Shown here: positions 38,001 through 47,080 of the stretch, piece by piece
Position numbering within the stretch: position 1 is the stretch's first letter
Layout: the number at the start of each line of letters is the position of its first letter
Assembly (NCBI RefSeq): GCF_003260195.1
Contig: NZ_QEIH01000005.1
Span: 434,001-498,000, forward strand
DNA length: 64,000 bases
Direction of reading: 5' to 3'
Origin: Lutibacter citreus
GTDB lineage: Bacteria > Bacteroidota > Bacteroidia > Flavobacteriales > Flavobacteriaceae
The notes under the pieces: generated by a model
Database searches by the model: none
The model's input: only the letters and a program-made list of their open reading frames with translations
Told to the model about the DNA's origin: nothing
Program-made: the position numbers and the translations under genes

Positions 38001-39316
38001 GCATTAAAACCGATAATTTTATTTTTGGTTAAATTAAAAGCTTTAGCATAGGCATCATTTACAGTTAAGTAGTTGAAATTCTCGTCTAAAAAGGCTATCA
38101 TATCTAAAGATGATTCAACAATTAAAGCATATCTTTTTATGTCTAATTCTTTTTGTAAACGAATTGTAATATCCCTAGCCTGAGCAAAATATAACATTTC
38201 ATTTTTCCAAGAAAATACTCCAAAATTAATTTCAACGGGGAATGAAGAGCCATTTTTATTTTTATGATTACCATAAAAAATAGAGGGTGCGTTTTGCTTG
38301 GTTTTTGCCCATTCTAATTGCGCCTTATTTAAATTAAAATTTGTTTCAATATCGGCAACATTCATTGTTAATAGTTCTTGTCTTGTATATCCCAAGCTTT
38401 TACAAGCACGTTCATTTACATCAACAAAATTTCCATTATAATTATGTACAAAATAAGCGTCAGAAGCTTGTTCTACAAGTGTTTTAAATCGTCTTTCATT
38501 TTCTTTTAATTCTTTTGATTTAGAAATATTTTCTTCATAAATATGTTCATATTTTTGTCTAAATGTTAGCGTGTGAAAAATATCTTTAAAAGCATTAACA
38601 TGATTGTTAATTAATAGACTTTCTTTTTTTTCATTATATTTTAAATAAAGCGTAAAGATTATAGTATAAATAATTGCTGCTATATTTTTGGAAACTAATC
38701 CCGCAATTAAGATTCTTTGAGCTTTTCCAGTACCATAAAAAGCAAGAAAAGCAAAAGCTATGGAATCTAAACTTAATATTGTTATTGTAGTAATTAGAAT
38801 TCTTAAAAAAAGGAATTTTGTATATTTTGAAACAAATTCATAAATAAAAATAATTAGAAAGGCGTCTATAAATAAAAGTAAGGCACCAGAAACTGAAATT
38901 CTAAAATTTTGAGTAAAAAGATCTCTAGGTAAATTATAAATGTTTAAAATTCGGTCTTCATTAAACCCTAAACTAATAGTTCCTTGTAAAATTATTAATG
39001 CAATATTTGCTGAAATAATTGCATAAATTAATTTTCGAGCTTCTTGTGTATCTTCTTTAATATATACCATTAAAATAGCAAATAAACTACCTGTGAATAA
39101 TATGGATGATCCTGATGATACATAAATTCCTTCAATAATTTCAAAATACAATGTATTGGCCAAAAATACTTGCATATATTGAAAAACCCCTAATACTGTA
39201 AGTAATAAACTCAAGCCAAAAACTGTACGTAATCTAAATAAGGATAGTAATAAAAAAGCGACAATTACAGATTGAAATATTAAAAAAAGAATCTGATCAA
39301 AATATATATTTGGCAT
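35072..39316 (-). CDS. Six-PAS, GAF membrane histidine kinase
   Basis: A 1414-residue protein. The N-terminal 225 residues form about seven membrane helices like a MASE-type sensor. Six PAS domains follow (about 275-385, 395-510, 520-640, 645-760, 765-870, 880-985), most closed by a DITxxK-type PAC end. Then come a GAF domain (about 1000-1160), HisKA with H1206 (IVSHDLKAPLRAI, phytochrome-kinase type) and HATPase (DNGPGIE, GTGVGLTLV). It is the first gene of a three-gene operon. The number of sensor domains is high even for Bacteroidota. Ligands are unknown; no PAS cofactor motif was clear. Confidence 0.93.
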   Translation of the reverse strand: MPNIYFDQILFLIFQSVIVAFLLLSLFRLRTVFGLSLLLTVLGVFQYMQVFLANTLYFEIIEGIYVSSGSSILFTGSLFAILMVYIKEDTQEARKLIYAIISANIALIILQGTISLGFNEDRILNIYNLPRDLFTQNFRISVSGALLLFIDAFLIIFIYEFVSKYTKFLFLRILITTITILSLDSIAFAFLAFYGTGKAQRILIAGLVSKNIAAIIYTIIFTLYLKYNEKKESLLINNHVNAFKDIFHTLTFRQKYEHIYEENISKSKELKENERRFKTLVEQASDAYFVHNYNGNFVDVNERACKSLGYTRQELLTMNVADIETNFNLNKAQLEWAKTKQNAPSIFYGNHKNKNGSSFPVEINFGVFSWKNEMLYFAQARDITIRLQKELDIKRYALIVESSLDMIAFLDENFNYLTVNDAYAKAFNLTKNKIIGFNALNVFGKDFFEHIIKPEADRCLNGEYVKSKKWVKFPASEDKYMDARYTPFYNENKKITGFIVNVRDITDSKIIQDKLKEEKNKAQNYLNVAGVMLLSINTEGIIQMINPKGCEILGYNEDEIVGKNWFDNFIPKLNSNNIKEVLKKIKKGNIEELKHYENEILTKDGNKRLIAWTNVLILDDQGNIKTILSSGEDITQRKKTEEILIENEAKYRTLFEYAPEGILIANADGNYIDANTAICKMLGLTHKELIGLNASNIIIPTEIEHIEPALDIINSDNSYFRVWQFKRKDNSIFSAEVSVTPMPNGNLLALVKDITERKELETELLNEKTQLKAIIDNIPILITLYNPEINLLFLNKEFEKKLEITAKEASQIDFMKLFYPDKIIREQAIDFMDKAPNEWKEFPVSSTSGKIKNVEWTNIKLKNGTQIGIGLDITEKKKTENDLNKTKDMLLNTLENMNDGFVSLDYNSNYIFVNKKASNLLGKNSNNLLNKNMWDVFPEAINQPIHKNIHKALETQKPIVFEAYSKTLNIWVENRLIPSKNGISIFFQNITEKQIAKEKLIEYNNRLKILHDIDSAILNVTNINQIADNVLNELKKIIPFSHISITEYSKDIDAFKFISVNTIIPDFKLPLHIIPASNFNFLDFNILFKGKTQIIEDLSKHNIESDLVKKAVDFGLKSFMIFPLISENIMVGTLAVFSKSMKIFTDSNVQIIREIGNQLAILIQQNNLKSEILKYTEDLEEKIKERTAQLEFSNGELRDFAQIVSHDLKAPLRAISQLSYWVSEDYSDKIDAEGKEYLKMLVSRVKRMDDLIEGVLQYSRAGKAREKEIAINLDTIVNDVITDLNPPNNITITLENTLPQILGDPTRFGQLFQNLINNAIKFNNKPKGIINIGCKQVNKNWQFYVSDNGPGIEEKYFDRIFQIFQRLESRDNQEGTGVGLTLVKRILQIYGGKIWIESEIDKGTIFFFTLPINK

Positions 39317-39508
39317 AAATTTGGGGTATTCTTAGAATTATTATTTAATATAAGATAAAATTAGTAATTATTTGGCTAAAATTATCATAGTTATTTAACT
39401 CTTAATAAATGTAAATAATACAATCATAGGTAATAAGAGTATATTTATTGGTAGTAAAGAACAAAAAATAGCTACACTTAATTTGTTTAAATTAAATGGT
39501 TTTTTATG

Positions 39509-39530
39509 ATCTTTAGATTAAATTAAGAAT
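39509..39530 (+). promoter_or_regulatory. Tandem 11-bp repeats before the response regulator gene
   Basis: Two adjacent 11-mers, ATCTTTAGATT (39509-39519) and AAATTAAGAAT (39520-39530). Each matches AACTTAAGATT, the perfect tandem 11-mer before the TonB receptor gene, at 9 of 11 bases. They end 34 bp before the ATG. This is a candidate autoregulatory site. Confidence 0.5.
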
Positions 39531-39564
39531 CTTATTATACTTTTATTGTATTAATTTTATAGCG

Positions 39565-40239
39565 ATGAAATATCTAATAGCCGAAGACGAATTTGATTTA
39601 CAACAATCAATTGTAACATATTTGCAGCGAGATGGAAATGTATGTGAAGTTGCTTCAAATTTTGAAGAAGCATTTGAAAAAGTTAGCATCTATGATTATG
39701 ACATCATTGTTCTTGATATAAACCTTTCAACCGGCAGCGGACTAGATATTCTTAAAACTATTAAAAAAGAAAGAAAACGAGCGGGAGTAATTATAATTTC
39801 TGCAAACAACTCTTTAAATGATAAACTAGAGGGGTTAGATTTAGGAGCGGACGATTATATTACAAAACCTTTTCATTTGGCTGAACTTAATTCAAGAATT
39901 AATGCAGTGTTAAGAAGAGGTAAGTATGGAGGTGAAGAGGTTATTGAGTTTAATGAAATTAAAATAAACACAAAAGCAAGAGAGGTTTATATAAATGATA
40001 AGTTAATAGCACTTACTCGAAAAGAGTATGATTTGCTTGTTTTTTTTATTTCAAATAAAGGCAGGGTATTATCTAAAGAAATTATAGCAGAACACCTTTG
40101 GGGAGATAATAGCGATTTATTGGATAATTTTGATTTTATTTATGTGCATATTAACAATTTACGAAAAAAATTGACTGCCGAAGGTTCTAAATATATTAAA
40201 ACAACTTATGGTAGTGGTTATAAATTTATTGAAGAATAA
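39565..40239 (+). CDS. OmpR/PhoB-family response regulator
   Basis: A 224-residue protein. The receiver (1-118) has E7, D8 and D51 (IVLDINLS) and K at 100 (ITKPFH). The winged-helix DNA-binding domain (about 128-222) has RKEYDLLVFFISNKGRVLSKE and YVHINNLRKKL. OmpR-type regulators bind tandem direct repeats of about 11 bp, and such repeats lie before this gene and before the TonB gene downstream. The kinase gene follows after 3 bp. Confidence 0.95.
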   Translation: MKYLIAEDEFDLQQSIVTYLQRDGNVCEVASNFEEAFEKVSIYDYDIIVLDINLSTGSGLDILKTIKKERKRAGVIIISANNSLNDKLEGLDLGADDYITKPFHLAELNSRINAVLRRGKYGGEEVIEFNEIKINTKAREVYINDKLIALTRKEYDLLVFFISNKGRVLSKEIIAEHLWGDNSDLLDNFDFIYVHINNLRKKLTAEGSKYIKTTYGSGYKFIEE

Positions 40240-40242
40240 TAC

Positions 40243-41490
40243 ATGGCTAACAAAATAAAACTTATAAAAAAAATGTCTAAAATCTTTCTTGTAACAGGGT
40301 TGGTTTTGGCAATTTTAAGTGTTGTTTTACTTTATTTTTATACTAAAAATTTACTTCAAGATGAAGTTGAAGAAGAGTTGTTTTCAACAGAAGCAAGAAT
40401 AGTAAGTGCATTAGAAAATGGAGAAATTGAGTATTCATTGCAGCCAGTAACAGAGGTGAAAAGAGTATCTGTACTGAAATCTCTTATCTTAAAAGATACC
40501 ATAATCTATGATCCCAGTCAAGATGAAATGGAACTTTTCAGGGAGCTATCTACATTTAAAAATATTAATAAAATAAATTATAAAATTACAGTTAGAACAC
40601 TTGTTGTAGAATCTGAAAACATACTTATAGCTGTGGTTGTAGCTTATTTAGTGGTTTTTTCATTGGCTTTTTTATTTTTATATTATTTAAATACATCACG
40701 AAATTTAAAATTATGGAATCCTTTTTTTCAGAATTTAGAGCAAATGAAATCTTTTTCATTATTATCAAATAAACCTTTAAACTTGGTTGAAAGTGATATT
40801 TTAGAATTTTCTGAATTAAAAAATGAAATAGTAACCTTAACAGAAAAGGTAAAAGCAGATTACGAAACATTAAAACAATTTACAGAAAATGTTTCGCACG
40901 AAATACAAACTCCATTAGCAGTTATACAAGCCAAAATAGATAATATTATTAATGGTAGTTCTATAAGTGAAGTTCAGTTTAAGCAAATAACTTCAATACA
41001 AAAAGATATACAACGTTTAAAATCATTGAATAAACGGATTACTTTGTTATCTAAAATAGATAACAATCAATTTGTAAAACTGGAGCAAATAAATTTAAAT
41101 TCATTCATTAGCAATAGTGTAGAAAATTTTAAAGAGTTACATAACTCTAATATTTCGTTTGATTTTAATAACGATTTAATTGTTTCTATGGATTCTTATT
41201 TGGTTGAAATTCTTTGTAATAATTTAATTTCAAATGCAATTAAATACAGTACTAATAAAGATTGTATTTTAATTAAAATTAAAAATCAGACACTTACCAT
41301 TTCTAATTTTGGGGAGGAGCCTTTGCATAACCCAGAAAAATTATTTCTTCGTTTTTATAAGGAAACAAACAACAAACAATCTACGGGACTAGGACTTGCA
41401 ATAGTGAAAAAAATTTGTGATTTGTATGGTTATAAACTTACTTATTATTACAAAGAGCATAAGCATTTCTTTTCTGTAAAATTTAAGTAG
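40243..41490 (+). CDS. Sensor histidine kinase of the OmpR-type pair
   Basis: A 415-residue inner-membrane kinase with helices at about 14-34 and 126-148 and a small periplasmic loop of about 90 residues between. HisKA has H219 (NVSHEIQTPLAV) and the HATPase domain is short, with GLGLAIV as the G2 box; the G1 box looks reduced (SNFGEEP). It is the partner of the regulator 3 bp upstream. The pair resembles kinases that sense metals or envelope state, but the signal is unknown. A TonB-dependent receptor gene follows. Confidence 0.93.
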   Translation: MANKIKLIKKMSKIFLVTGLVLAILSVVLLYFYTKNLLQDEVEEELFSTEARIVSALENGEIEYSLQPVTEVKRVSVLKSLILKDTIIYDPSQDEMELFRELSTFKNINKINYKITVRTLVVESENILIAVVVAYLVVFSLAFLFLYYLNTSRNLKLWNPFFQNLEQMKSFSLLSNKPLNLVESDILEFSELKNEIVTLTEKVKADYETLKQFTENVSHEIQTPLAVIQAKIDNIINGSSISEVQFKQITSIQKDIQRLKSLNKRITLLSKIDNNQFVKLEQINLNSFISNSVENFKELHNSNISFDFNNDLIVSMDSYLVEILCNNLISNAIKYSTNKDCILIKIKNQTLTISNFGEEPLHNPEKLFLRFYKETNNKQSTGLGLAIVKKICDLYGYKLTYYYKEHKHFFSVKFK

Positions 41491-41502
41491 TAAAATTATT
41501 AA

Positions 41503-41524
41503 AACTTAAGATTAACTTAAGATT
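41503..41524 (+). promoter_or_regulatory. Perfect tandem 11-bp repeat before the TonB receptor gene
   Basis: AACTTAAGATT is repeated head to tail (41503-41513 and 41514-41524), ending 32 bp before the ATG. The form fits an OmpR/PhoB binding site. A diverged copy of the pair lies before the response regulator gene. Confidence 0.6.
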
Positions 41525-41556
41525 TTAAAGGTATTTTAGTCGAAAATTTAATTCAA

Positions 41557-43965
41557 ATGCTAAAAAAGATACTTTTAATAATAACGGTTATATTATTTTC
41601 TACAACCGTATTTTCTCAAAAAAGTGTAGCCATTTCTGGAACTGTAATAGAAAAAAACACTCAAAATTCAATCCCGTTTGCAAGTGTGGTTCTTAAAACA
41701 AAATTAGAAAATGTTTTTGTAACAGGTACAGCAACTAATGAAAACGGACTTTTTATTTTAGAAAACACAAAACCGGGAAACTATATTTTAGAAATATCTA
41801 GTGTGGGTTTTATTACCCACAAACAGCCACTTTTTGTAGGTAGTTTGTCTAATTTTTTGGGTATAAAAACCATTGAACTTAATGATGATGTAGCGAGTTT
41901 AAAAGAGGTGGTTATAAATACAAAGCAAGAAGAAGTAAGTGTAAAAATGGATAAAAAAACGTATTCATTAAGAGATAATATCAATCAAAGTGGAGGTTCA
42001 GTTTTACAAGCCATGCAAAATTTACCAAGTGTAACGGTACAAGATGGTAAAGTTAAATTACGAGGTAATGATAAAGTAGTTGTACTTATAGATGGTAAAC
42101 AAACAGCACTTACGGGTTTTGGGAATCAATCTGGTTTAGATAATATTCCGTCTTCTGCAATTGATAGAATTGAAGTAATTAATAATCCATCTTCTAAATA
42201 TGATGCCAACGGAAATGGTGGTATTATTAATATAATTTACAAAAAGAATAAAACGCAAGGTTTTAATGGGAAGGTTGGTTTTACAGGAGGTTTGGGTGCT
42301 TTATGGGAACGAAAAGAAAACCTACCAACTATAAGACCTCAATACACGGCAACACCAAAATTAAATCCATCGTTGTCTTTAAATTATAGAAAAGATAAAA
42401 TAAATGTCTTTTTTCAAGGAGATTATTTATACACCGAAACCTTAAATAAAAATGAGTTTGTAACTAGAACTTATAATGACGGAACTGTTATAAAACAACA
42501 ATCTAAACGAAATAGAGATACAAAATTTACAACACTAAAATCTGGAATAGATTGGAATTTAGACGAGAAAAACACTATTAATATTTCAGGATTGTATGGT
42601 ACTGAAGTTATTATAGATAATGGAGATCAACCTTTTTTTAATGAAGATTTAAGTGAACGTTTACGTCTTTGGAAATTTTTGGAAGACGAAGTAAAAATAA
42701 CAGCGATGGCAACGGCTAGTTATTTGCATAAATTTAAAGAAGCTGGACATAATATTACTTTTGGCTTTAATTATACATTTCATAGAGAAGATGAAAAGTA
42801 CTTTTTTGATAATATTTTACCTAACGAGCCAGTTAGCGAAAACTCATTTAAATTACTTTCAGATGAACAGGTTTATGATTTTAATATTGATTATGTGAAA
42901 CCATTAACCTACGGAAAACTTGAAACAGGTGTAAAACTTAGAAAAAGAAATATTCCTATTAATATGCAATTCTTTCCGGGAACAAACACACCGTTAGATA
43001 TAGATGCAGGTGGTGAAGCAGAATATAAAGAAATTATACCAGCAATTTATGGGAATTATATTTTTGAAAATGAAAAATATGAAGCTGAAATTGGTTTACG
43101 TGTAGAATATGTGAATTTAGATTATTATGTAAATCCTGACCACAACACATACAAAAGCGGAGGTTATGATTATTTTGAACCTTTTCCAAATGTTAGATTA
43201 GCCAAAAAGATTGATGAAAATAATAAAATTTCTATTTTTTATAACAGACGTGTTGATAGACCAAACGAAGTTGATATTCGTATCTTTCCAAAATATGATG
43301 ATGCAGAAATTATTAAGGTTGGGAACCCAAATTTACGTCCGCAATTTACTAATTTATTAGAGCTAGGTTACAAAAATAGTTGGGATTCGGGGAGTTTATA
43401 TTCCGCTATTTATCACCGTTTTGCAGATGGTACTATTACAAGGATTTCTAGTACGGTTGGTAACGATCCTTTAATTTATGCTATTTTTCAAAATGCGGGT
43501 AAAAGTTATAACAGTGGTGTTGAGATGGTTTATGAGCAAGAAGTATCAGATATCTATTCCTTCAACTTAAATGTCAATGCTTATAGGAATAAAATAGATG
43601 CTTTTTCTGTAGTGAATTTATATCCTAGTGAAAATACTTTTTCAGCAGATGAACAAAAAATAACTTCAGGAACTATAAAATTAAATAATACATTTCATTT
43701 TATTAAAAAGTTTGATGCGCAACTTACTGCAAGTTATTTAGCGCCAGATATTATTCCGCAAGGTAAGCGGGAATCTATGTTTTCTTTAGATTTAGGTCTT
43801 AAAAAGTTAATTCAAAAAGGTAAAGGAGAATTGTTTTTTAACGCTACAGACTTATTAAATACTATGGTTGTTAAAAAAACAATTGAAGGAGAAACGTTTA
43901 ATTATACAAGTAATAATTATAATGAAACACAAGTAATTCGATTAGGTTATACTTATAAGTTTTAA
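41557..43965 (+). CDS. TonB-dependent receptor-like outer-membrane protein
   Basis: An 802-residue protein with a signal peptide (to about residue 21). A carboxypeptidase-regulatory-like beta domain (about 25-105) is followed by a plug (about 125-230, GGSVLQAMQNLPSVTVQDG, SSKYDANGNGGIINIIYKK) and a 22-strand-type barrel that ends in LGYTYKF. It is shorter than SusC and has no SusD next to it. It belongs to the outer_membrane_beta-barrel_3 group. Its cargo is unknown; control by the upstream two-component system is inferred from the 11-bp repeats. Confidence 0.9.
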   Translation: MLKKILLIITVILFSTTVFSQKSVAISGTVIEKNTQNSIPFASVVLKTKLENVFVTGTATNENGLFILENTKPGNYILEISSVGFITHKQPLFVGSLSNFLGIKTIELNDDVASLKEVVINTKQEEVSVKMDKKTYSLRDNINQSGGSVLQAMQNLPSVTVQDGKVKLRGNDKVVVLIDGKQTALTGFGNQSGLDNIPSSAIDRIEVINNPSSKYDANGNGGIINIIYKKNKTQGFNGKVGFTGGLGALWERKENLPTIRPQYTATPKLNPSLSLNYRKDKINVFFQGDYLYTETLNKNEFVTRTYNDGTVIKQQSKRNRDTKFTTLKSGIDWNLDEKNTINISGLYGTEVIIDNGDQPFFNEDLSERLRLWKFLEDEVKITAMATASYLHKFKEAGHNITFGFNYTFHREDEKYFFDNILPNEPVSENSFKLLSDEQVYDFNIDYVKPLTYGKLETGVKLRKRNIPINMQFFPGTNTPLDIDAGGEAEYKEIIPAIYGNYIFENEKYEAEIGLRVEYVNLDYYVNPDHNTYKSGGYDYFEPFPNVRLAKKIDENNKISIFYNRRVDRPNEVDIRIFPKYDDAEIIKVGNPNLRPQFTNLLELGYKNSWDSGSLYSAIYHRFADGTITRISSTVGNDPLIYAIFQNAGKSYNSGVEMVYEQEVSDIYSFNLNVNAYRNKIDAFSVVNLYPSENTFSADEQKITSGTIKLNNTFHFIKKFDAQLTASYLAPDIIPQGKRESMFSLDLGLKKLIQKGKGELFFNATDLLNTMVVKKTIEGETFNYTSNNYNETQVIRLGYTYKF

Positions 43966-44073
43966 ACATGAAAATCACTATTTTGAGATTGGATTATTAA
44001 TGAAAATAAAATAAAGAATGGATAATTTTATTCATTTTTTATTTTCTAATAAGATGTTGAGAATACTTTAAAA

Positions 44074-44100
44074 TTTCTTTAGAATTGAATACTAATTTTG
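44074..44100 (+). promoter_or_regulatory. Promoter-like element A, lipid cluster
   Basis: TTTCTTTAGAATT (44074-44086) and TAATTTTG (44093-44100, TAnnTTTG type) lie 29 bp before the LtaS-like gene. The same layout occurs at 47024-47050, with 24 of 27 bases equal. Confidence 0.6.
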
Positions 44101-44129
44101 TAAGGTTCAATAATTGAATTTAATATTTG

Positions 44130-46109
44130 ATGATCATAAAATTATTTCCTTCTCGTTTTAAATTGTTAAAGATTTTTATAATCTTATTTTTACTTATATC
44201 GTTTTTAGTAAGATTGAGTTTCTTGTTTTGGAACTTTTCAGAAATAGATAAAGGGGTATTTAAATTAGGTAATACTTTTTTTATAGGTTTCCTTTTTGAT
44301 ATTGCAACTATTTCCTTTTTTACCGTACCGTATCTTATATATCTTTTAATAATTCCTAAAAAATTATATGGTACTTTATTAGACAAGGTGCTTACTTATT
44401 TTGGGTTTTCCCTTGGAGTGCTCATTTTATTCTTTTCTTTTTTTGGTGAAGTTACTTTTTGGGATGAATTTGAAAGGCGTTATAATTTTATTGCGGTAGA
44501 TTATCTAATATATACCTATGAAGTTGTAAAAAATATAAATGAGTCGTACCCTTTGCCATTACTTATTTCTGCAATGTTAGCTCTAGTATTAGCTAGTATT
44601 TTTATTTCCTATAGATTAGGTTATTTTCGCAAAACATTTACAAGCGAAACAGGTTTTATGGCTAAAGCTATTGCTTCAATTCCTTGGTTTGCAATGGTAA
44701 TTATTTGTAGTTTATTTATTACCAATAAACAAGCTGATTGGTCTGGAAATAGATATAATAATGAACTTTCAAAAGCAGGAATTTACTCATTCTTTGCTGC
44801 ATTTAGAAATAATGAATTACCGTATAAAGATTATTATAAAACCATACCCAAAGAGCAAGCTTATAAAACGGTTAAGTTTAGTTATGAAAATACGGAAAAT
44901 ACATTTTTAAAACCTAGTGAAGATAAGATTTATAGAAGCGTTATAAATTCAGATAGTATAAAAAAACAATTAAAACCAAATGTTGTTTTTATTTGTATAG
45001 AAAGTTTAAGTGCTAAATATTTAACAACATTTGGAAGTAAGGCTAATATAACTTCCAATCTTGATGCATTAGAGAAAGAGAGTTTGTTTTTTACTAATTT
45101 GTTTGCAACAGGTACACGAACCGTTCGTGGTATGGAAGCTATTACTTTATCAATTCCACCAACACCAGGACGAAGTATTGTTAAGAGAAAAGATAATCAA
45201 GGTTTATTTACAATTGGTGAAGTGTTTAAACAACAGGGGTATAGCCGTAATTTCTTTTATGGTGGTGACGGTTATTTTGATAATATGAACTCTTATTTTG
45301 GAGGTAATGGTTTTGATATTATTGATAGAGGTCGTGGATTTTTATTAGATGCTAGTATTAAAACAAGCCGAACAAATATTGAAGATAATGAAGTAACCTT
45401 TGAAAATGCTTGGGGTGTTTGTGATACAGATATTTATAATAAAGTTTTAAAAGAGGCGGATAAAGCTCACGAAACTGGAAAACCGTTTTTTGATTTTGTA
45501 ATGACAACATCTAACCATAAACCATATACATATCCAGAAGGTAGTATTGATATTCCATCAGGAAGTGGTAGAAATGGAGCAGTAAAATATACAGATTTTG
45601 CAATTGGTGAATTTATAGCAAAAGCAAAGAAAAAACCCTGGTTTAAAAATACTGTATTTGTTATTATGAGCGACCATTGTGCTAGTAGTGCTGGACGTTG
45701 GGAACTTGATATACAAAACTATCATATTCCAGCATTAATTTATAACTTACCAAATATTAAGCCAATGAGAGTGAATAAATTATGTTCACAAATAGATATT
45801 TATCCAACGTTATTTGCATTATTAAGCTGGGATTATAATTCTAACCTTTTTGGTTTAAATATTATGGATTTAAAGCCAAAAGAAGAACGAGCTTTTATAG
45901 GTAATTATAGAAAATTAGGTTACTTAAAAGATAATAAAGTTATGGTGCTTGATGAACAATCTAATGCTAATTTTTATGATTGGAATCCAATAGATAATAG
46001 CTTAAAGACAAGAGAAATTGACAATAGATTTTTAAATAAAAGTATTTCGTTTTACCAAGTAGCTGATGATTTGTATAGAAATAACGGATTAAAAATTAAG
46101 AACAAATAG
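44130..46109 (+). CDS. LtaS-like membrane phosphotransferase (sulfatase fold)
   Basis: A 659-residue protein starting at the ATG at 44130 (MIIKLFPSRFKLL); a TTG just before it is not needed. Five membrane helices occupy about 1-210. The large C-terminal domain is of the alkaline phosphatase/sulfatase superfamily: metal site FICIES, a Thr nucleophile in GTRTVRGME (about 327) and MSDHCAS. LtaS enzymes take glycerol-1-phosphate from phosphatidylglycerol and release diacylglycerol; relatives in Gram-negative bacteria modify lipid A or glycans with phosphoglycerol or phosphoethanolamine. The acceptor is unknown here. The diacylglycerol kinase gene follows after 1 bp, which favours phosphoglycerol transfer. 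Confidence 0.88.
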   Translation: MIIKLFPSRFKLLKIFIILFLLISFLVRLSFLFWNFSEIDKGVFKLGNTFFIGFLFDIATISFFTVPYLIYLLIIPKKLYGTLLDKVLTYFGFSLGVLILFFSFFGEVTFWDEFERRYNFIAVDYLIYTYEVVKNINESYPLPLLISAMLALVLASIFISYRLGYFRKTFTSETGFMAKAIASIPWFAMVIICSLFITNKQADWSGNRYNNELSKAGIYSFFAAFRNNELPYKDYYKTIPKEQAYKTVKFSYENTENTFLKPSEDKIYRSVINSDSIKKQLKPNVVFICIESLSAKYLTTFGSKANITSNLDALEKESLFFTNLFATGTRTVRGMEAITLSIPPTPGRSIVKRKDNQGLFTIGEVFKQQGYSRNFFYGGDGYFDNMNSYFGGNGFDIIDRGRGFLLDASIKTSRTNIEDNEVTFENAWGVCDTDIYNKVLKEADKAHETGKPFFDFVMTTSNHKPYTYPEGSIDIPSGSGRNGAVKYTDFAIGEFIAKAKKKPWFKNTVFVIMSDHCASSAGRWELDIQNYHIPALIYNLPNIKPMRVNKLCSQIDIYPTLFALLSWDYNSNLFGLNIMDLKPKEERAFIGNYRKLGYLKDNKVMVLDEQSNANFYDWNPIDNSLKTREIDNRFLNKSISFYQVADDLYRNNGLKIKNK

Positions 46110-46110
46110 T

Positions 46111-46992
46111 TTGATAGATATTCATTTTATTGTAAACCCAATAGCTGGTTCAGGAAACCATAATTTTTCAGAAACTTTTTTTCATAATTATTTTGAAAGA
46201 GATACTTATAAAGTAACAGTAAAAAGTTCTAAATATAAAGGTCATGCAATAGATTTAACAAAGGAATCAATTAATCAAGAAGCAACAATTATAGTTGCTT
46301 GTGGTGGAGATGGTACTATTAATGAAGTTGCATCAACCTTGGTTGGTATTAATATTCCAATGGGAATTATTCCTGTTGGTTCCGGTAATGGTTTAGCTTC
46401 AAATTTAAAAATTCCTCAAAAAATTAATAAAGCGATTGAAGTTGTAAAAAATAATGTTCAAACTAAAATAGATGTTGGCTGTTTAAATAACCATTATTTT
46501 TTCAGCAATACAGGTTTTGGTTTTGACGCCAGTGTTATTGAAAACTATGAAGCTTCTACTAAAAGAACATTATATTGTTATTTAAAAGCTACCTTAAAAT
46601 CTTATAAATATTTTTATAATAAAAAGGTTGTAGCCATTGAGATAGATGAGGTTGAAACTATTTTTAATCCTTTTTTAATTTTTATTTCTAACTCTAATGA
46701 AATGGGGTATGGTATAAGTTTAACTCCAAAAGCGTTATTGCAAGATGGTTTGCTAGATGTTGTTATTGTGCCTAAATTAAATAAGGTTAAAATGTTGTTT
46801 TTTGGAATTTCAATGCTTTTTAAAAAACCTGATTTATTAAATAATGTTAGGTGTTATCAAACAAAAAACATTAAACTTTATAAAAAGAAAGGTGATTTTT
46901 TACAATCTCAAATGGATGGTGAGGTTTTAAAAATTAAGGATGATTTTGTAGCTATTTCATTAAAAGAAAAATCGTTATTAGTTATTGTTTAG
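46111..46992 (+). CDS. Diacylglycerol kinase-like lipid kinase
   Basis: A 293-residue protein of the DagK/YegS group. The nucleotide loop GGDGT (about 64-68, ACGGDGTINEVAS) and GSGNGLA are present. The only start that keeps the family N-terminus (IHFIVNPIAGSG) is TTG at 46111, 1 bp after the stop of the LtaS-like gene; there is no ATG between the preceding in-frame stop and residue 86. This suggests coupled translation. It phosphorylates diacylglycerol to phosphatidic acid, which would recycle the lipid product of the LtaS-like enzyme. Confidence 0.88.
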   Translation: MIDIHFIVNPIAGSGNHNFSETFFHNYFERDTYKVTVKSSKYKGHAIDLTKESINQEATIIVACGGDGTINEVASTLVGINIPMGIIPVGSGNGLASNLKIPQKINKAIEVVKNNVQTKIDVGCLNNHYFFSNTGFGFDASVIENYEASTKRTLYCYLKATLKSYKYFYNKKVVAIEIDEVETIFNPFLIFISNSNEMGYGISLTPKALLQDGLLDVVIVPKLNKVKMLFFGISMLFKKPDLLNNVRCYQTKNIKLYKKKGDFLQSQMDGEVLKIKDDFVAISLKEKSLLVIV

Positions 46993-47023
46993 TAGGTTTT
47001 AAATAGATGTTTTTACTTAAAGA

Positions 47024-47050
47024 TTTCTTTAGAATTCAATATTAGTTTTG
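47024..47050 (+). promoter_or_regulatory. Promoter-like element B, lipid cluster
   Basis: TTTCTTTAGAATT (47024-47036) and TAGTTTTG (47043-47050) with the same spacing as element A (44074-44100). It lies 30 bp before the PAP2-like remnant. Confidence 0.6.
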
Positions 47051-47080
47051 AGGTTTTAAAATAAATTCTATTAATTACTT

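Noticed and set aside
41557-43965. SusC-type receptor of a polysaccharide locus
   Set aside because: Too short for SusC, no SusD next to it, and it follows a two-component system rather than glycan genes.
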